Of a DNA stretch of 37,226 nucleotides, positions 18,153-25,092 are shown piece after piece. The notes beneath the pieces are model-generated. The model did no database searches. It was not told the DNA's origin and worked only from the letters and a program-made list of their open reading frames with translations. Position 1 is the first letter of the stretch; every line of letters starts with the position of its first letter. A program made the position numbers and the translations under genes. Where the stretch lies: NCBI RefSeq assembly GCF_004684805.1, contig NZ_SRID01000025.1:1-37226 (forward strand). Reading direction: 5' to 3'. The stretch is from Streptomyces palmae. Its GTDB lineage: Bacteria; Actinomycetota; Actinomycetes; Streptomycetales; Streptomycetaceae.

Positions 18153-19073
18153 GTGAACGAGGACTGGACACCCCCGGACCTGGGCGGAACCGTCGCCGTG
18201 GTCACCGGTGCCAGCCGCGGCGTGGGGCGCGGTATCGCGCTGGCCCTCGGCGAGGCCGGCGCCACGGTGTACGTCACCGGCCGCAGCACCCGGGACGGCG
18301 CCCGCACCGAGGGCCTGCCGGGCACCGTGGACGACACCGCGGACGAGGTCACCGCACGCGGCGGCAAGGGCGTCGCGATCCACTGCGACCACCACGCCCC
18401 CGAGGACAACGCCGCCCTCCTGGAGCGGCTGCAGGCCGACCACGGAAAGCTGGACCTGCTGGTCAACAACGCCTGGGCGGGCTACGAACGCTCCGCCGAG
18501 GTCCGCTTCGACGCCCCCTTCTGGGACCAGCCGACCTGGCGCTACGACCTCATGGAGGCCTCGCTGCGCGCCCAGTACGACGTCACCCGGCGGCTGGTCC
18601 CGCTGATGCTCGCCCAGGACAAGGGCCTGATCGTGGGCATCAGCTTCTCCGACGGCGACATCTACCTCGGGCAGGTGGCGTACGACGTCTTCAAGTCGGC
18701 CTCCGACCGGATGGCCAAGGGTTTCGCCTACGACCTGCGCAAGAAGGACATCACCGCGGTCTCCCTGCACCCCGGCTTCGTCCGCACCGAGCGCGTGGAG
18801 GCGGCCTGGGAGGCGTTGGGCGACGGCCCCGCGTCGGTGGTCCACTCACCCGAGTACGTGGGCCGGGCCATCTGCGCCCTGCTCACCGACCCCAAGCTCA
18901 AGGAGCGCTCCGGCTCCGTGCTGACCACCGGTGACCTGGCCGCCGAACACGGCTTCACCGACGTCGACGGCCGCCGCCCCCCGGCGTTCCGCCTGGAGGG
19001 CCGGATGACCCTGGCCACCCGCATGGACCGGCTCAACCGCGTGGTGGACGCCCAACGAAAGGCCGATGGCTGA
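18153..19073 (+). CDS. Short-chain dehydrogenase/reductase (classical SDR)
   Basis: This 306-residue protein starts at GTG 18153 with GAGAGGA upstream. VVTGASRGVGRGIA at residues 16-29 is the classical NAD(P) loop. LVNNAWAG is the NNAG-like strand, GISFSDGD carries the catalytic Ser, and VAYDVFK supplies Tyr177 and Lys181. The protein is somewhat longer than typical 250-residue SDRs because of an extended substrate loop and a C-terminal tail, resembling the DHRS1 subgroup. It is the last gene of the rightward operon, 30 bp after the thioester-reductase-like gene. It is likely to reduce a carbonyl or oxidise an alcohol made by its neighbours. The substrate cannot be told from sequence. Confidence 0.9.
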   Translation: MNEDWTPPDLGGTVAVVTGASRGVGRGIALALGEAGATVYVTGRSTRDGARTEGLPGTVDDTADEVTARGGKGVAIHCDHHAPEDNAALLERLQADHGKLDLLVNNAWAGYERSAEVRFDAPFWDQPTWRYDLMEASLRAQYDVTRRLVPLMLAQDKGLIVGISFSDGDIYLGQVAYDVFKSASDRMAKGFAYDLRKKDITAVSLHPGFVRTERVEAAWEALGDGPASVVHSPEYVGRAICALLTDPKLKERSGSVLTTGDLAAEHGFTDVDGRRPPAFRLEGRMTLATRMDRLNRVVDAQRKADG

Positions 19074-19085
19074 ACGCTCTACCCG

Positions 19086-19372
19086 CTACTGGATGTTTCC
19101 GCAGGTGGCGCACTTGAAGTAGTCGCCGTACCGGATGGTCTGCCCATTGCATCCGGGGATGGCGCAGGTCCCGTTTGCGAGGGGACCGAATGGTGCCGGC
19201 CCTCGGGACAGACCCCACGTACCCTGATGATCGGCGGGGCGGACGCCTTGTCCTCGGAGACCACCAGAACCAGCTCCGCCCCGCAGTCGCACTGACGGGC
19301 CAGGGGATCCCAGTCGGCCTGAACCGCCTCCCGCACCCGGTCCAGGGACGACAGCTCGTCGTCGGTGCTCAT
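19086..19372 (-). pseudogene. Frameshifted small zinc-ribbon protein
   Basis: The frame from ATG 19372 gives a sensible protein, MSTDDELSSLDRVREA, continuing through CDCGAEL and VRGVCPEGRHH, then turns into low-quality sequence near 19170. In the frame reached by a -1 shift, the downstream part reads NGTCAIPGCNGQTIRYGDYF and then KCATCGNIQ to a stop at 19086. That is a clean CxxxC...CxxC zinc ribbon like the C-terminal finger of many actinobacterial proteins. The two halves almost certainly belonged together. Another ATG (19391) with an excellent AAGGAGG site opens the zinc-ribbon frame directly, but its first 70 residues look like out-of-frame translation. This is therefore a pseudogene, a sequencing error or a recoded gene. 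It converges with the SDR gene. Confidence 0.6.
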
Positions 19373-19502
19373 CTATCGGGCCTGCTCCCATGGTCGCCTC
19401 CTTGACACGACCGTGTTGTTCCCCCGCCCGGCCGTGTGTAACCGAGCGGTGGGCGCGGCCGCTGCCTGGCACGGGGGGCCAGGTAGCGGCAGGGCCTGCC
19501 GG

Positions 19503-19796
19503 TCAGCCCCGACCACGGGCAGCCGCCGGCGGGTCGATGTCCTCGCTGGGGGTGACCCGCCAGAACATCGTCACCGTGACCCGGTAGCCGGTGTGGTGCC
19601 GCCCTTCCGCGTCCGCCTTGCCGGTGTGCGCCAGCGCCCACTCCTCGGCCTTGTCGCGCTGTTCGCCCGGGACCTGTTCGGGGGCGGGGGTGGAGGCGGC
19701 CTCGCAGGAGGTGCAGTGGACCTCGATGATGTACGGCTCGGCCATGGGCTCCGGTCCCAGGCGCATCTCGACGTACCGCATACGCGTGGTGGTCAC
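19503..19796 (-). CDS. Small conserved Streptomyces protein (resembles DUF7848)
   Basis: This 97-residue protein starts at GTG 19796, overlapping the stop of the upstream gene by 4 bp (GTGA). MRYVEMRLGPEPMAEP leads into VHCTSCEAAS, with a CxxC pair, then a charged helix EQRDKAEEWALAHTG and a C-terminal strand RVTVTMFWRV. The shape (a CxxC followed by EEWALxHxG) matches a family of small Streptomyces proteins often found beside XRE regulators. I assign DUF7848 from memory with limited confidence. No function is known. The tight coupling to the primase/polymerase-like gene suggests the two are expressed together. Confidence 0.75.
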   Translation of the reverse strand: MTTTRMRYVEMRLGPEPMAEPYIIEVHCTSCEAASTPAPEQVPGEQRDKAEEWALAHTGKADAEGRHHTGYRVTVTMFWRVTPSEDIDPPAAARGRG

Positions 19797-20617
19797 CGGG
19801 ACGCCTCCCCCGGGTCGATCGGACTGGTGTTGAGGGCGATGCGCGCGGCGACGAACAGCAGGTCGCCGGGGGTGAGGCCGCGGTCGGCCGGCATCCGCCA
19901 GTGGAATCCCGGGCCTCGGTTCCAGTGCACCGGCGGCATGCACACGTACGCGGCCTCCTCCGGGCGGCGGGGCAGCAGGATCAGTCGGTCCAGGGCGGGG
20001 CGCGGTGCCGTCTCCGCGGGGACGAACCAGTACATGCTCTGGTCCTGGACCACCGCGCCGTTGTCGTCACCGAGCAGGATCAGCACCCGCTCACCGATCT
20101 CCACCGGCACCCGCACCGCCTTCCACCCGTCCCCCGCCTTCCGCAACCGCGGCTCCAGCCCGAGGGGTGGTTTCCAGTCGACGCTTACTGGGCGGCCCCC
20201 GGGAGGTTCAGCCTCCATCTGGGCAAGGGCGGCGGCCAGCTTCGCCGGATCGATGAGCTGGCCGCTGCCGCGCGGGGGCTGCACCCAGTACGGGCGGCCG
20301 TCGTCGGCGACATGGTCGGGAGACGGAACGGACAGGTACGTGCCGTCACCGAGGCATTCGCTACCGGGGTACGACCAGGTGCGGGAGGCGCCGACGGGTA
20401 CCAGCGCGCAGAGATGGTCGTCATCAGGGGTGATGAACGCGGGGCCTGGGATTCCGGCTTTGAGGGCGTGGCGGCCGACAGCGCTGGGAAGTCGAATCGC
20501 GTCCCATCGGCGGCCGGTTGGCAGGAGGGTATAGCCGATGGAGTCCCACCAGCGTTCGGCGTGTTCTGGGTCGTCGTCGGCTAATGCAAGCCAGGCGCGG
20601 GCGGCAGTGGCAGACAT
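19793..20617 (-). CDS. Prim-pol-like hypothetical protein with a TTA codon
   Basis: This 274-residue protein starts at ATG 20617, preceded by GAGGGGA. The N-terminal part, WLALADDDPEHAERWWDS, followed by GRRWDAIRLP, CLGDGTYLSVPSPDH and YWVQPP, resembles the truncated bifunctional primase/polymerase N-domain proteins found widely in Streptomyces. These usually lack obvious catalytic acids and have no assigned role. A second half (VPVEIGERVLILLGDDNGAVV onwards) looks like a duplicated, diverged copy of the same fold. Leu12 is encoded by TTA (20582-20584 on the plus strand), so translation should depend on the bldA tRNA. A palindrome lies 63-79 bp upstream and an XRE regulator gene follows in the same direction upstream, suggesting a regulated pair. 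Confidence 0.6.
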   Translation of the reverse strand: MSATAARAWLALADDDPEHAERWWDSIGYTLLPTGRRWDAIRLPSAVGRHALKAGIPGPAFITPDDDHLCALVPVGASRTWSYPGSECLGDGTYLSVPSPDHVADDGRPYWVQPPRGSGQLIDPAKLAAALAQMEAEPPGGRPVSVDWKPPLGLEPRLRKAGDGWKAVRVPVEIGERVLILLGDDNGAVVQDQSMYWFVPAETAPRPALDRLILLPRRPEEAAYVCMPPVHWNRGPGFHWRMPADRGLTPGDLLFVAARIALNTSPIDPGEASR

Positions 20618-20679
20618 GACACGATCCCCTCACTTGTTGCTGTTGGTGAGGAGATCGTGCCGCTTTGTAGTCTCTGTGC

Positions 20680-20696
20680 CCGCACAAAATGTGCGG
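20680..20696. promoter_or_regulatory. 7-bp perfect palindrome in a promoter spacer, candidate XRE operator
   Basis: CCGCACA and TGTGCGG flank AAA, forming a 17-bp site. On the minus strand it lies directly after TTGACT (20697-20702), so it fills exactly the 17-bp spacer expected between a -35 and a -10 element of the promoter for the gene starting at 20617. The -10 that this would imply (GCACAG) is weak. Its position just downstream of the XRE regulator gene makes that protein the natural candidate ligand. Confidence 0.5.
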
Positions 20697-20727
20697 AGTC
20701 AATCTCCGGCAATCGCTTGACAAGCCA

Positions 20728-21951
20728 TCAGGCGCCAGCCCACCGGGCGAACCCCGAGATCGTGTCGTCCTGCGCCCGATCCAGCCGCACCAGCGTCGCT
20801 GCCGACGCGCGTACTGTCGGATGGAACCGGACGTGGTTCGGTGACAGCTCCCGTGCGCGGACCAGCGAGCGGAAGGCACCGCGCCGGTCACCCTCGGTCA
20901 GGCGGGCGTTGGCCACGTCGATGTGATGGTGGGATGCACGCTCGGCAGCGAGCCCTTCGGGGAGTTCCCACTCGTCGCGGCCCTGGTCTTCGCCCCACTC
21001 CCGGAGCCGGGCGAGGGCCTGTTCGGTGTCCCCGGTGTCGATGAGAGCCGCGATCTCATGGATGCGCACATTCGTCGGGCCGAACGACATCTCGTAGTGG
21101 TCACTGTCGCGGCCCCCCATGAAGACCGCCGCGGCTCGCGCTTCGTCCAGTCGCTGTGCCGCCCGTCCCGGTTGTCCGTCCCGGGCTTCCAGGATCGCGA
21201 GTTTGAGCAGCACCGCGCCCTGGACCGCCAGAGCCGGATCCGTGAGCGACTCCTCCGGGGCCAGCCTGGTCAGCTCGGCTTCCAGTGCTTCCAGCACACG
21301 GCGTGCGGAGCTGTAGGACCCGGTCCGGATCATCGCACCGGCCTTGAGGTACGTGGCAGTCACCTGCATCAACGGGTCGCCGGACCGATCCGCCGCCCAC
21401 TGCACCCGTTCGATCGCCGTCATCGACAAGTCGTGGTAACCCAACTTGTGCGCCAAGGAGTTGCTGGCTCGGTAAGCACGGGCCAGCCACCAGTACGCCC
21501 GCTTCTGCTCCTGACCCCGGGCAGCCAGCGCCACGTGCGTCAGCTCGGCCAGCAGCCCGGGCAGCAGCGGCCCCATGGGCACATAACGGCCGTCCTGGCG
21601 CATCCGAGCCACCTGCTCCGCTTCCGCTTCCAGCACGGGCAGTGGTCGCGGCGCCGTGGTCAGGTCGTCCGGGGAGTCGTAGGTCAGCATGATCCTGCGC
21701 AGGTCCGGGATTATGGCCTGCACCTGGTCGTCTGTTTCGGCCCCGTTCATATAGGGCTGTCCAGTCAGGCGCTCCGGACCGACCTTGAGTGCGCGCGCCA
21801 GGCGGGCAAGGGTGCCCGGCGCAGGGTTGCGGTCACCCCTCTCGTACTTCTCCAGCAGGCTCACCGAGATCGCGCACCGGTCAGCGAGCTGACGAACGGT
21901 CAGGCGGCGGATCTTACGCACCTCGCGGATGCGCTGTCCCACGTGCTCCAT
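20728..21951 (-). CDS. XRE-family transcriptional regulator with TPR-like C-terminal region
   Basis: The protein has 407 residues with ATG at 21951 and a GGGGGC purine stretch upstream. The start is set by the helix-turn-helix at residues 3-60: GQRIREVRKIRRLTVRQLADRCAISVSLLEKYERGDRNPAPGTLARLARAL, a standard Cro/C1-type domain. After a variable linker, residues from about 125 onward form repeated helices (YWWLARAYRASNSLAHKLGY, VTATYLKAGAMIRTGSYSSA, AVLLKLAILEARDG, IAALIDTGDTEQALARL), a TPR-like sensor module common in Streptomyces XRE regulators. It probably controls the downstream primase/polymerase-like gene. Its ligand or partner is unknown. Confidence 0.88.
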   Translation of the reverse strand: MEHVGQRIREVRKIRRLTVRQLADRCAISVSLLEKYERGDRNPAPGTLARLARALKVGPERLTGQPYMNGAETDDQVQAIIPDLRRIMLTYDSPDDLTTAPRPLPVLEAEAEQVARMRQDGRYVPMGPLLPGLLAELTHVALAARGQEQKRAYWWLARAYRASNSLAHKLGYHDLSMTAIERVQWAADRSGDPLMQVTATYLKAGAMIRTGSYSSARRVLEALEAELTRLAPEESLTDPALAVQGAVLLKLAILEARDGQPGRAAQRLDEARAAAVFMGGRDSDHYEMSFGPTNVRIHEIAALIDTGDTEQALARLREWGEDQGRDEWELPEGLAAERASHHHIDVANARLTEGDRRGAFRSLVRARELSPNHVRFHPTVRASAATLVRLDRAQDDTISGFARWAGA

Positions 21952-22066
21952 CAAGCCCCCAGCGTGGTGTGGCGGGATGCCAGCGTACGATTCCGCTCCC
22001 GAGTCCGACAGCACAACAGGTGAACAGCGGATACTTCGACGGGCGGGGGCGTAGGGGCGTACCCAC

Positions 22067-22705
22067 TTACGGGGCAACGATCCCCGGCAGGTCGTGCAGC
22101 GACTCGATGTGCCAGTCGGCGGAAGCCGATTCGGGCGATGCGGCCCACAGATGCCCCCACGGGCCGCGGCGCAGGTGGGCGGTGCGGAGGCCGGCGGCTC
22201 GCGCCGGTGCCACGTCGTTGGCGGGGTGGTCGCCCACGTACACGACCTCGTGTGGTTCCGCCTGCGCGAGGTCGAGCACCCGGGCGAAGAACCGGGGATC
22301 CGGCTTGGCCACGCCCCACTCGCCCGACGTGGCGATCGCATCCACCGGCAGGCCCAGCGCTCGGAGCATCGCGCCCGCCCGCCGGGTCTGGTTTCCGGCG
22401 ACGCAGACGCGTGTCCCGGTCGCTCGCAGGGCGGCGAGCGCGGGGCGTACGTCGGGATAGAGGTCCGATTCCTCAAGGTGTTCTTCGATGCCGGCAGCCG
22501 CCATGGCCGCCCGCTCGGCCGGGATGTCGATGCCGGGCCGGATCAGGCGCAGCGCGTCGGCGTTGTCGCGTCCTTGGGCGACGACCGCGCCAACGAGCGC
22601 CGAAAGCGTGTGCCGTGGCACCCCGAGCCAGTCGGCCCACAGAGCCCACCCGCGATCATCGCGGATGAGCGTCTCACCCACATCCAGCACGACCGCGCGA
22701 ACCAT
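22067..22705 (-). CDS. HAD-superfamily hydrolase
   Basis: This 212-residue protein has the HAD motifs in order. Motif I is VVLDVGETL with the nucleophile Asp8; the second acid of DxD is replaced by Gly10, as in haloacid-dehalogenase and some phosphatase subgroups. Motif II is near VAGNQT at about 102-107, motif III is Lys134 in GVAKPDPRFF, and motif IV is VGDHPANDV with Asp159 and Asp164. The helical cap inserted after motif I (residues 15-85) places it in subfamily I. It probably dephosphorylates a small metabolite; with Gly10 in place of the acid, dehalogenation or phosphonate-type chemistry is not excluded. It follows the ArsR-type regulator gene by 126 bp on the same strand. Confidence 0.88.
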   Translation of the reverse strand: MVRAVVLDVGETLIRDDRGWALWADWLGVPRHTLSALVGAVVAQGRDNADALRLIRPGIDIPAERAAMAAAGIEEHLEESDLYPDVRPALAALRATGTRVCVAGNQTRRAGAMLRALGLPVDAIATSGEWGVAKPDPRFFARVLDLAQAEPHEVVYVGDHPANDVAPARAAGLRTAHLRRGPWGHLWAASPESASADWHIESLHDLPGIVAP

Positions 22706-22831
22706 GCAGGCAGCCTAGCGGCCGACAGCATTCGGTCGGGGCTGCTGGACACGGGCGAGTGCATCCTGTACCCCACGGCCTCGCCCGGGGGCGGTGTCGA
22801 GCCGGGGGCGGCTTGGCCGCCGCACCGAGGG

Positions 22832-23851
22832 TCAGCCGCTGGGGACTCCGGGAGGGGCGTTCAGCAGGGCGATGCCGACGCTGGTGGGGCTGTGGAGAGC
22901 CGCGTTGCGGTGCCGCACGGTGTGGACCAGGCCGGCCTCACGCAGACTTGTGGCATGTTCGCTCGCGCTGGCCTGGGCGATGCCGACGAGGGCGGCGAGT
23001 TGTTTGGTGGAGCAGGCGGGGTGTTCCGCGATGGTGTGCAGGACATCGGCGCGGGTGCGGCCCAGGACCGAGGCCAGTGACGACCGCGCCGCGGTCGACG
23101 CGTGTTCGGTGGACGGGGAGTACAGGGCCAGGGCGCGGGACTGCTGGGCGAGTCCGGCCGGGTAGGTCAGGGTCGGCTGGGGCTGGGCGTGGGGCTCGAT
23201 GAGCGGCGCATCGCAACTGAAGACCGACGGCACCAGCAGCAGTCCCCGGCCCTCCAGGTAGAGGTCTCCCTCGCGGCCCGAGACCATCGCTATCTCCAGC
23301 ACGGGCGGGTTCCAGCGGATGCGGCGCGGGTTGAGCGAGGCGAACATGCGCTCCATGCCGCTGGCGGCCGACTCCCGCATGCGTGCTGTCTGGTCGGCCG
23401 TGGTGAGCGTGGTGACCTGCTGCCAGTAGGGAGCCAGCAGTTGGTCGTGGACGTTCTCCAGGCCGATGAGGAACTCTCGCAGCAGCCGGTTGTCGTCGGC
23501 CAGGTGCTGGGTCCACGAGGGGAGCGGCTGGCGCTCGGCCACCGAGGCCAGGCTCCTGCGGATCTCCGCGCGGGGCGTGGAACGCACCCGCTCCAGCATC
23601 TCCTGCGGGCTGCCGAGTTCGGCCGGCGCCAAGAAGGTGGGCACCCACCCGGTGAGCGGTGTCAGCTCCACGACCAAGCGGGCCTGCGGCAGCATCCCGG
23701 CCAGAGCGCGCCGCCGCCAGCCGGCGAACTTCACCGACTGGCCGCTGTCCTGGAGCTGGCGCACCGCGACGCTCAGTTCCCACATCGGTGGCGGGGCCTG
23801 GGCGACTCGTGTGCGTGCCAGATCCTCGATCGTGAAGTGAATGCGATACAC
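22832..23851 (-). CDS. ArsR-type winged-helix transcriptional regulator with N-terminal sensor domain
   Basis: The protein has 339 residues. The long N-terminal part (RIHFTIEDLARTRVAQAP onward, about residues 1-250) matches the DUF5937-type domain that precedes an ArsR helix-turn-helix in many Streptomyces regulators. The C-terminal winged helix is clear: RADVLHTIAEHPACSTKQLAALVGIAQASASEHATSLREAGLVHTVRHRNAALHSPT, about residues 265-325. There are no cysteine metal-binding pairs of the classical ArsR type, so metal sensing is unlikely. It is divergent from the ricin-lectin gene, and the gap holds a 16-bp palindrome, so it probably controls itself and the lectin gene, perhaps the toxin locus too. 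That link is inferred from position. Confidence 0.85.
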   Translation of the reverse strand: MYRIHFTIEDLARTRVAQAPPPMWELSVAVRQLQDSGQSVKFAGWRRRALAGMLPQARLVVELTPLTGWVPTFLAPAELGSPQEMLERVRSTPRAEIRRSLASVAERQPLPSWTQHLADDNRLLREFLIGLENVHDQLLAPYWQQVTTLTTADQTARMRESAASGMERMFASLNPRRIRWNPPVLEIAMVSGREGDLYLEGRGLLLVPSVFSCDAPLIEPHAQPQPTLTYPAGLAQQSRALALYSPSTEHASTAARSSLASVLGRTRADVLHTIAEHPACSTKQLAALVGIAQASASEHATSLREAGLVHTVRHRNAALHSPTSVGIALLNAPPGVPSG

Positions 23852-23910
23852 GCGGTCCCCCCCGGGCGCCGTACGTCACAAGCCTGGGTGATCTTCCTGG
23901 AATGCCGGGG

Positions 23911-23926
23911 TTCGGTCCAGACCGAA
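23911..23926. promoter_or_regulatory. 16-bp palindrome TTCGGTC-CA-GACCGAA, candidate ArsR operator
   Basis: Two perfect 7-bp arms around CA lie 60 bp upstream of the ArsR-type gene start (23851) and about 140 bp upstream of the lectin start (24067). The position and size fit an operator for a dimeric winged-helix regulator controlling both directions. Confidence 0.6.
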
Positions 23927-24066
23927 TCAGGTCGAGAAACGGCCCCGAGGTGCGAAGACTTCACGTGTCGAGCGCCGGACGGACCGGCGCGCACGCATCA
24001 GACGACCAGTGAGAGCCCGACGGTCGCGAGTGGATGGCGTCTGGCAACCTCACGGAAAGAGCAGAG

Positions 24067-24717
24067 ATGTCCCGTATCGCCAAGACTTTCGTCGCCATGG
24101 CCGTGGTCGCGCTGTCCACGGCCACCGCCCCGGCCTTCGGAGCCTCGACGGCGTCTTCCCTGCCGACTCCGCAGAAGGACCCCGGCGCGACGGTCCAGCG
24201 CCTCACGCCGACCGAGATGGCGGACCTGAAGAGCCGCGCTCCGGAGAAGTTCGAGCGCATGGTGAACATGGTGTCGAAGTCCCGCGAGTCCTCGCGGGCC
24301 GGGGCGAGCGGCCTGGCCTCCACCGACGAGCCGACTGTCTACCGGCTCCTCAACGAGGCCAGCGGGAAGTGCCTGGCGATCGGGTCGAGCAGCACCGAGG
24401 ACGGCGCCCACGCCATCCAGTGGCACTGCCTCAACACCTACGGACAGCTGTGGTTCTCCGACGACGACAACCACATCATCAACTTCAACAGCGGGAAGTT
24501 GCTGGCGATCGGGTCGAGCAGCATGGAGAACGGTGCCCACGCCATTCAGTGGGACTACACCGGGAGTGACGGACAGCGCTGGTACTTCGACACTCACAAC
24601 CACATCATCAACGGCAACAGCGCGAAGTTCCTGGCGATCGGGTCGAGCAGCACCGAGGACGGCGCCCACGCCATCCAGTGGGACGAGACCGGCAGCGCCG
24701 GACAGCGCTGGCTCTGA
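24067..24717 (+). CDS. Secreted ricin-type beta-trefoil lectin (CdtA/CdtC-like partner candidate)
   Basis: This 216-residue protein starts at ATG 24067, which gives a standard Sec signal peptide: MSRIAKTF, a hydrophobic core, then APAFGA with cleavage near residue 26. An upstream ATG at 24034 would place nonsense before it. After a charged linker, residues about 95-216 contain three ricin repeats, each with CLAIGSSS or a variant, then a conserved GAHAIQW, each closing with a Q-x-W-type strand (GQLWF, GQRWY, GQRWL). The repeats are exactly 43 codons apart. Ricin trefoils bind galactose-type and other sugars. Its position just upstream of a CdtB-type nuclease gene on the same strand recalls CdtA and CdtC, the lectin subunits of cytolethal distending toxin. 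A partner role is inferred. A 12-bp hairpin follows the stop. Confidence 0.9.
   Translation: MSRIAKTFVAMAVVALSTATAPAFGASTASSLPTPQKDPGATVQRLTPTEMADLKSRAPEKFERMVNMVSKSRESSRAGASGLASTDEPTVYRLLNEASGKCLAIGSSSTEDGAHAIQWHCLNTYGQLWFSDDDNHIINFNSGKLLAIGSSSMENGAHAIQWDYTGSDGQRWYFDTHNHIINGNSAKFLAIGSSSTEDGAHAIQWDETGSAGQRWL
24373..24681 (+). repeat. Three 129-bp-period repeats coding for the ricin subdomains
   Basis: The block beginning CTGGCGATCGGGTCGAGCAG occurs at 24373, 24502 and 24631, exactly 129 bp apart. The first and third copies are identical for about 50 bp; the second differs at a few sites. Natural ricin subdomains are normally much more divergent, so the trefoil appears to have been rebuilt recently by internal duplication. 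Confidence 0.92.
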
Positions 24718-24728
24718 ACCGTGACCAC

Positions 24729-24774
24729 GGCGAACCGGCACGGCGCCCGACGCGTCGCCCCCTGCCGGTTCGCC
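24729..24774 (+). terminator. Hairpin downstream of the lectin gene
   Basis: Perfect 12-bp arms GGCGAACCGGCA (24729-24740) and TGCCGGTTCGCC (24763-24774) begin 12 bp after the lectin stop. No T run follows. It probably reduces read-through into the downstream toxin gene or stabilises the lectin mRNA. Confidence 0.6.
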
Positions 24775-25092
24775 TGCCCGCGCCGAGTGACCCATCGGCG
24801 CCCGGGACTGCCCTCAGGGCTGGCCCCGGGCGGAGCCGTCCCTGTACGATCCGCCGCACTGCCGACCCTGGGCGCTCCCCTGCCGCCCACCGCGGCCCCA
24901 CCTGGTCTCATACCCGCCTCAAGGCTCTGTGTCGCGGCGGGCTGCGAGACATCTCCATCGTGGCTTGACAGCAAGAACCGCAGACGGCCGTTGGGAACAA
25001 CCACCGCGTGCAGGACCGAGCGGGATCGTATGTGACGCCCACTCATAACAACCATGTCCAGCACCGTGCCAGTGGTTGTTTATGAAACATAG
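24775..25092. promoter_or_regulatory. Upstream region of the 1702-residue secreted protein
   Basis: The last 60 bp are AT-richer than the surroundings. An imperfect inverted repeat, TCATAACAACCA (25043-25054) against TGGTTGTTTATGA (25073-25085, one extra T), lies directly before the start codon and could be an operator or cover the ribosome-binding site. TTGACA at 24965-24970 looks like a -35, but no -10 follows at the right distance. No gene is supported in this gap, and no strong Shine-Dalgarno sequence precedes the ATG at 25093. Confidence 0.45.

Noticed and set aside
19074..24066. Second copy of the tRNA-His 3' end as attR
   Set aside because: Reading by eye I found no stretch matching the tRNA 3' portion left of the toxin locus. 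A computed search is needed, so I list no attachment site.
25071..25085. DasR (dre) or chitinase-type direct-repeat operator before the chitinase fusion
   Set aside because: Only the half-site AGTGGT is present; the TCTAGACCACT half is missing, and no second copy is seen.
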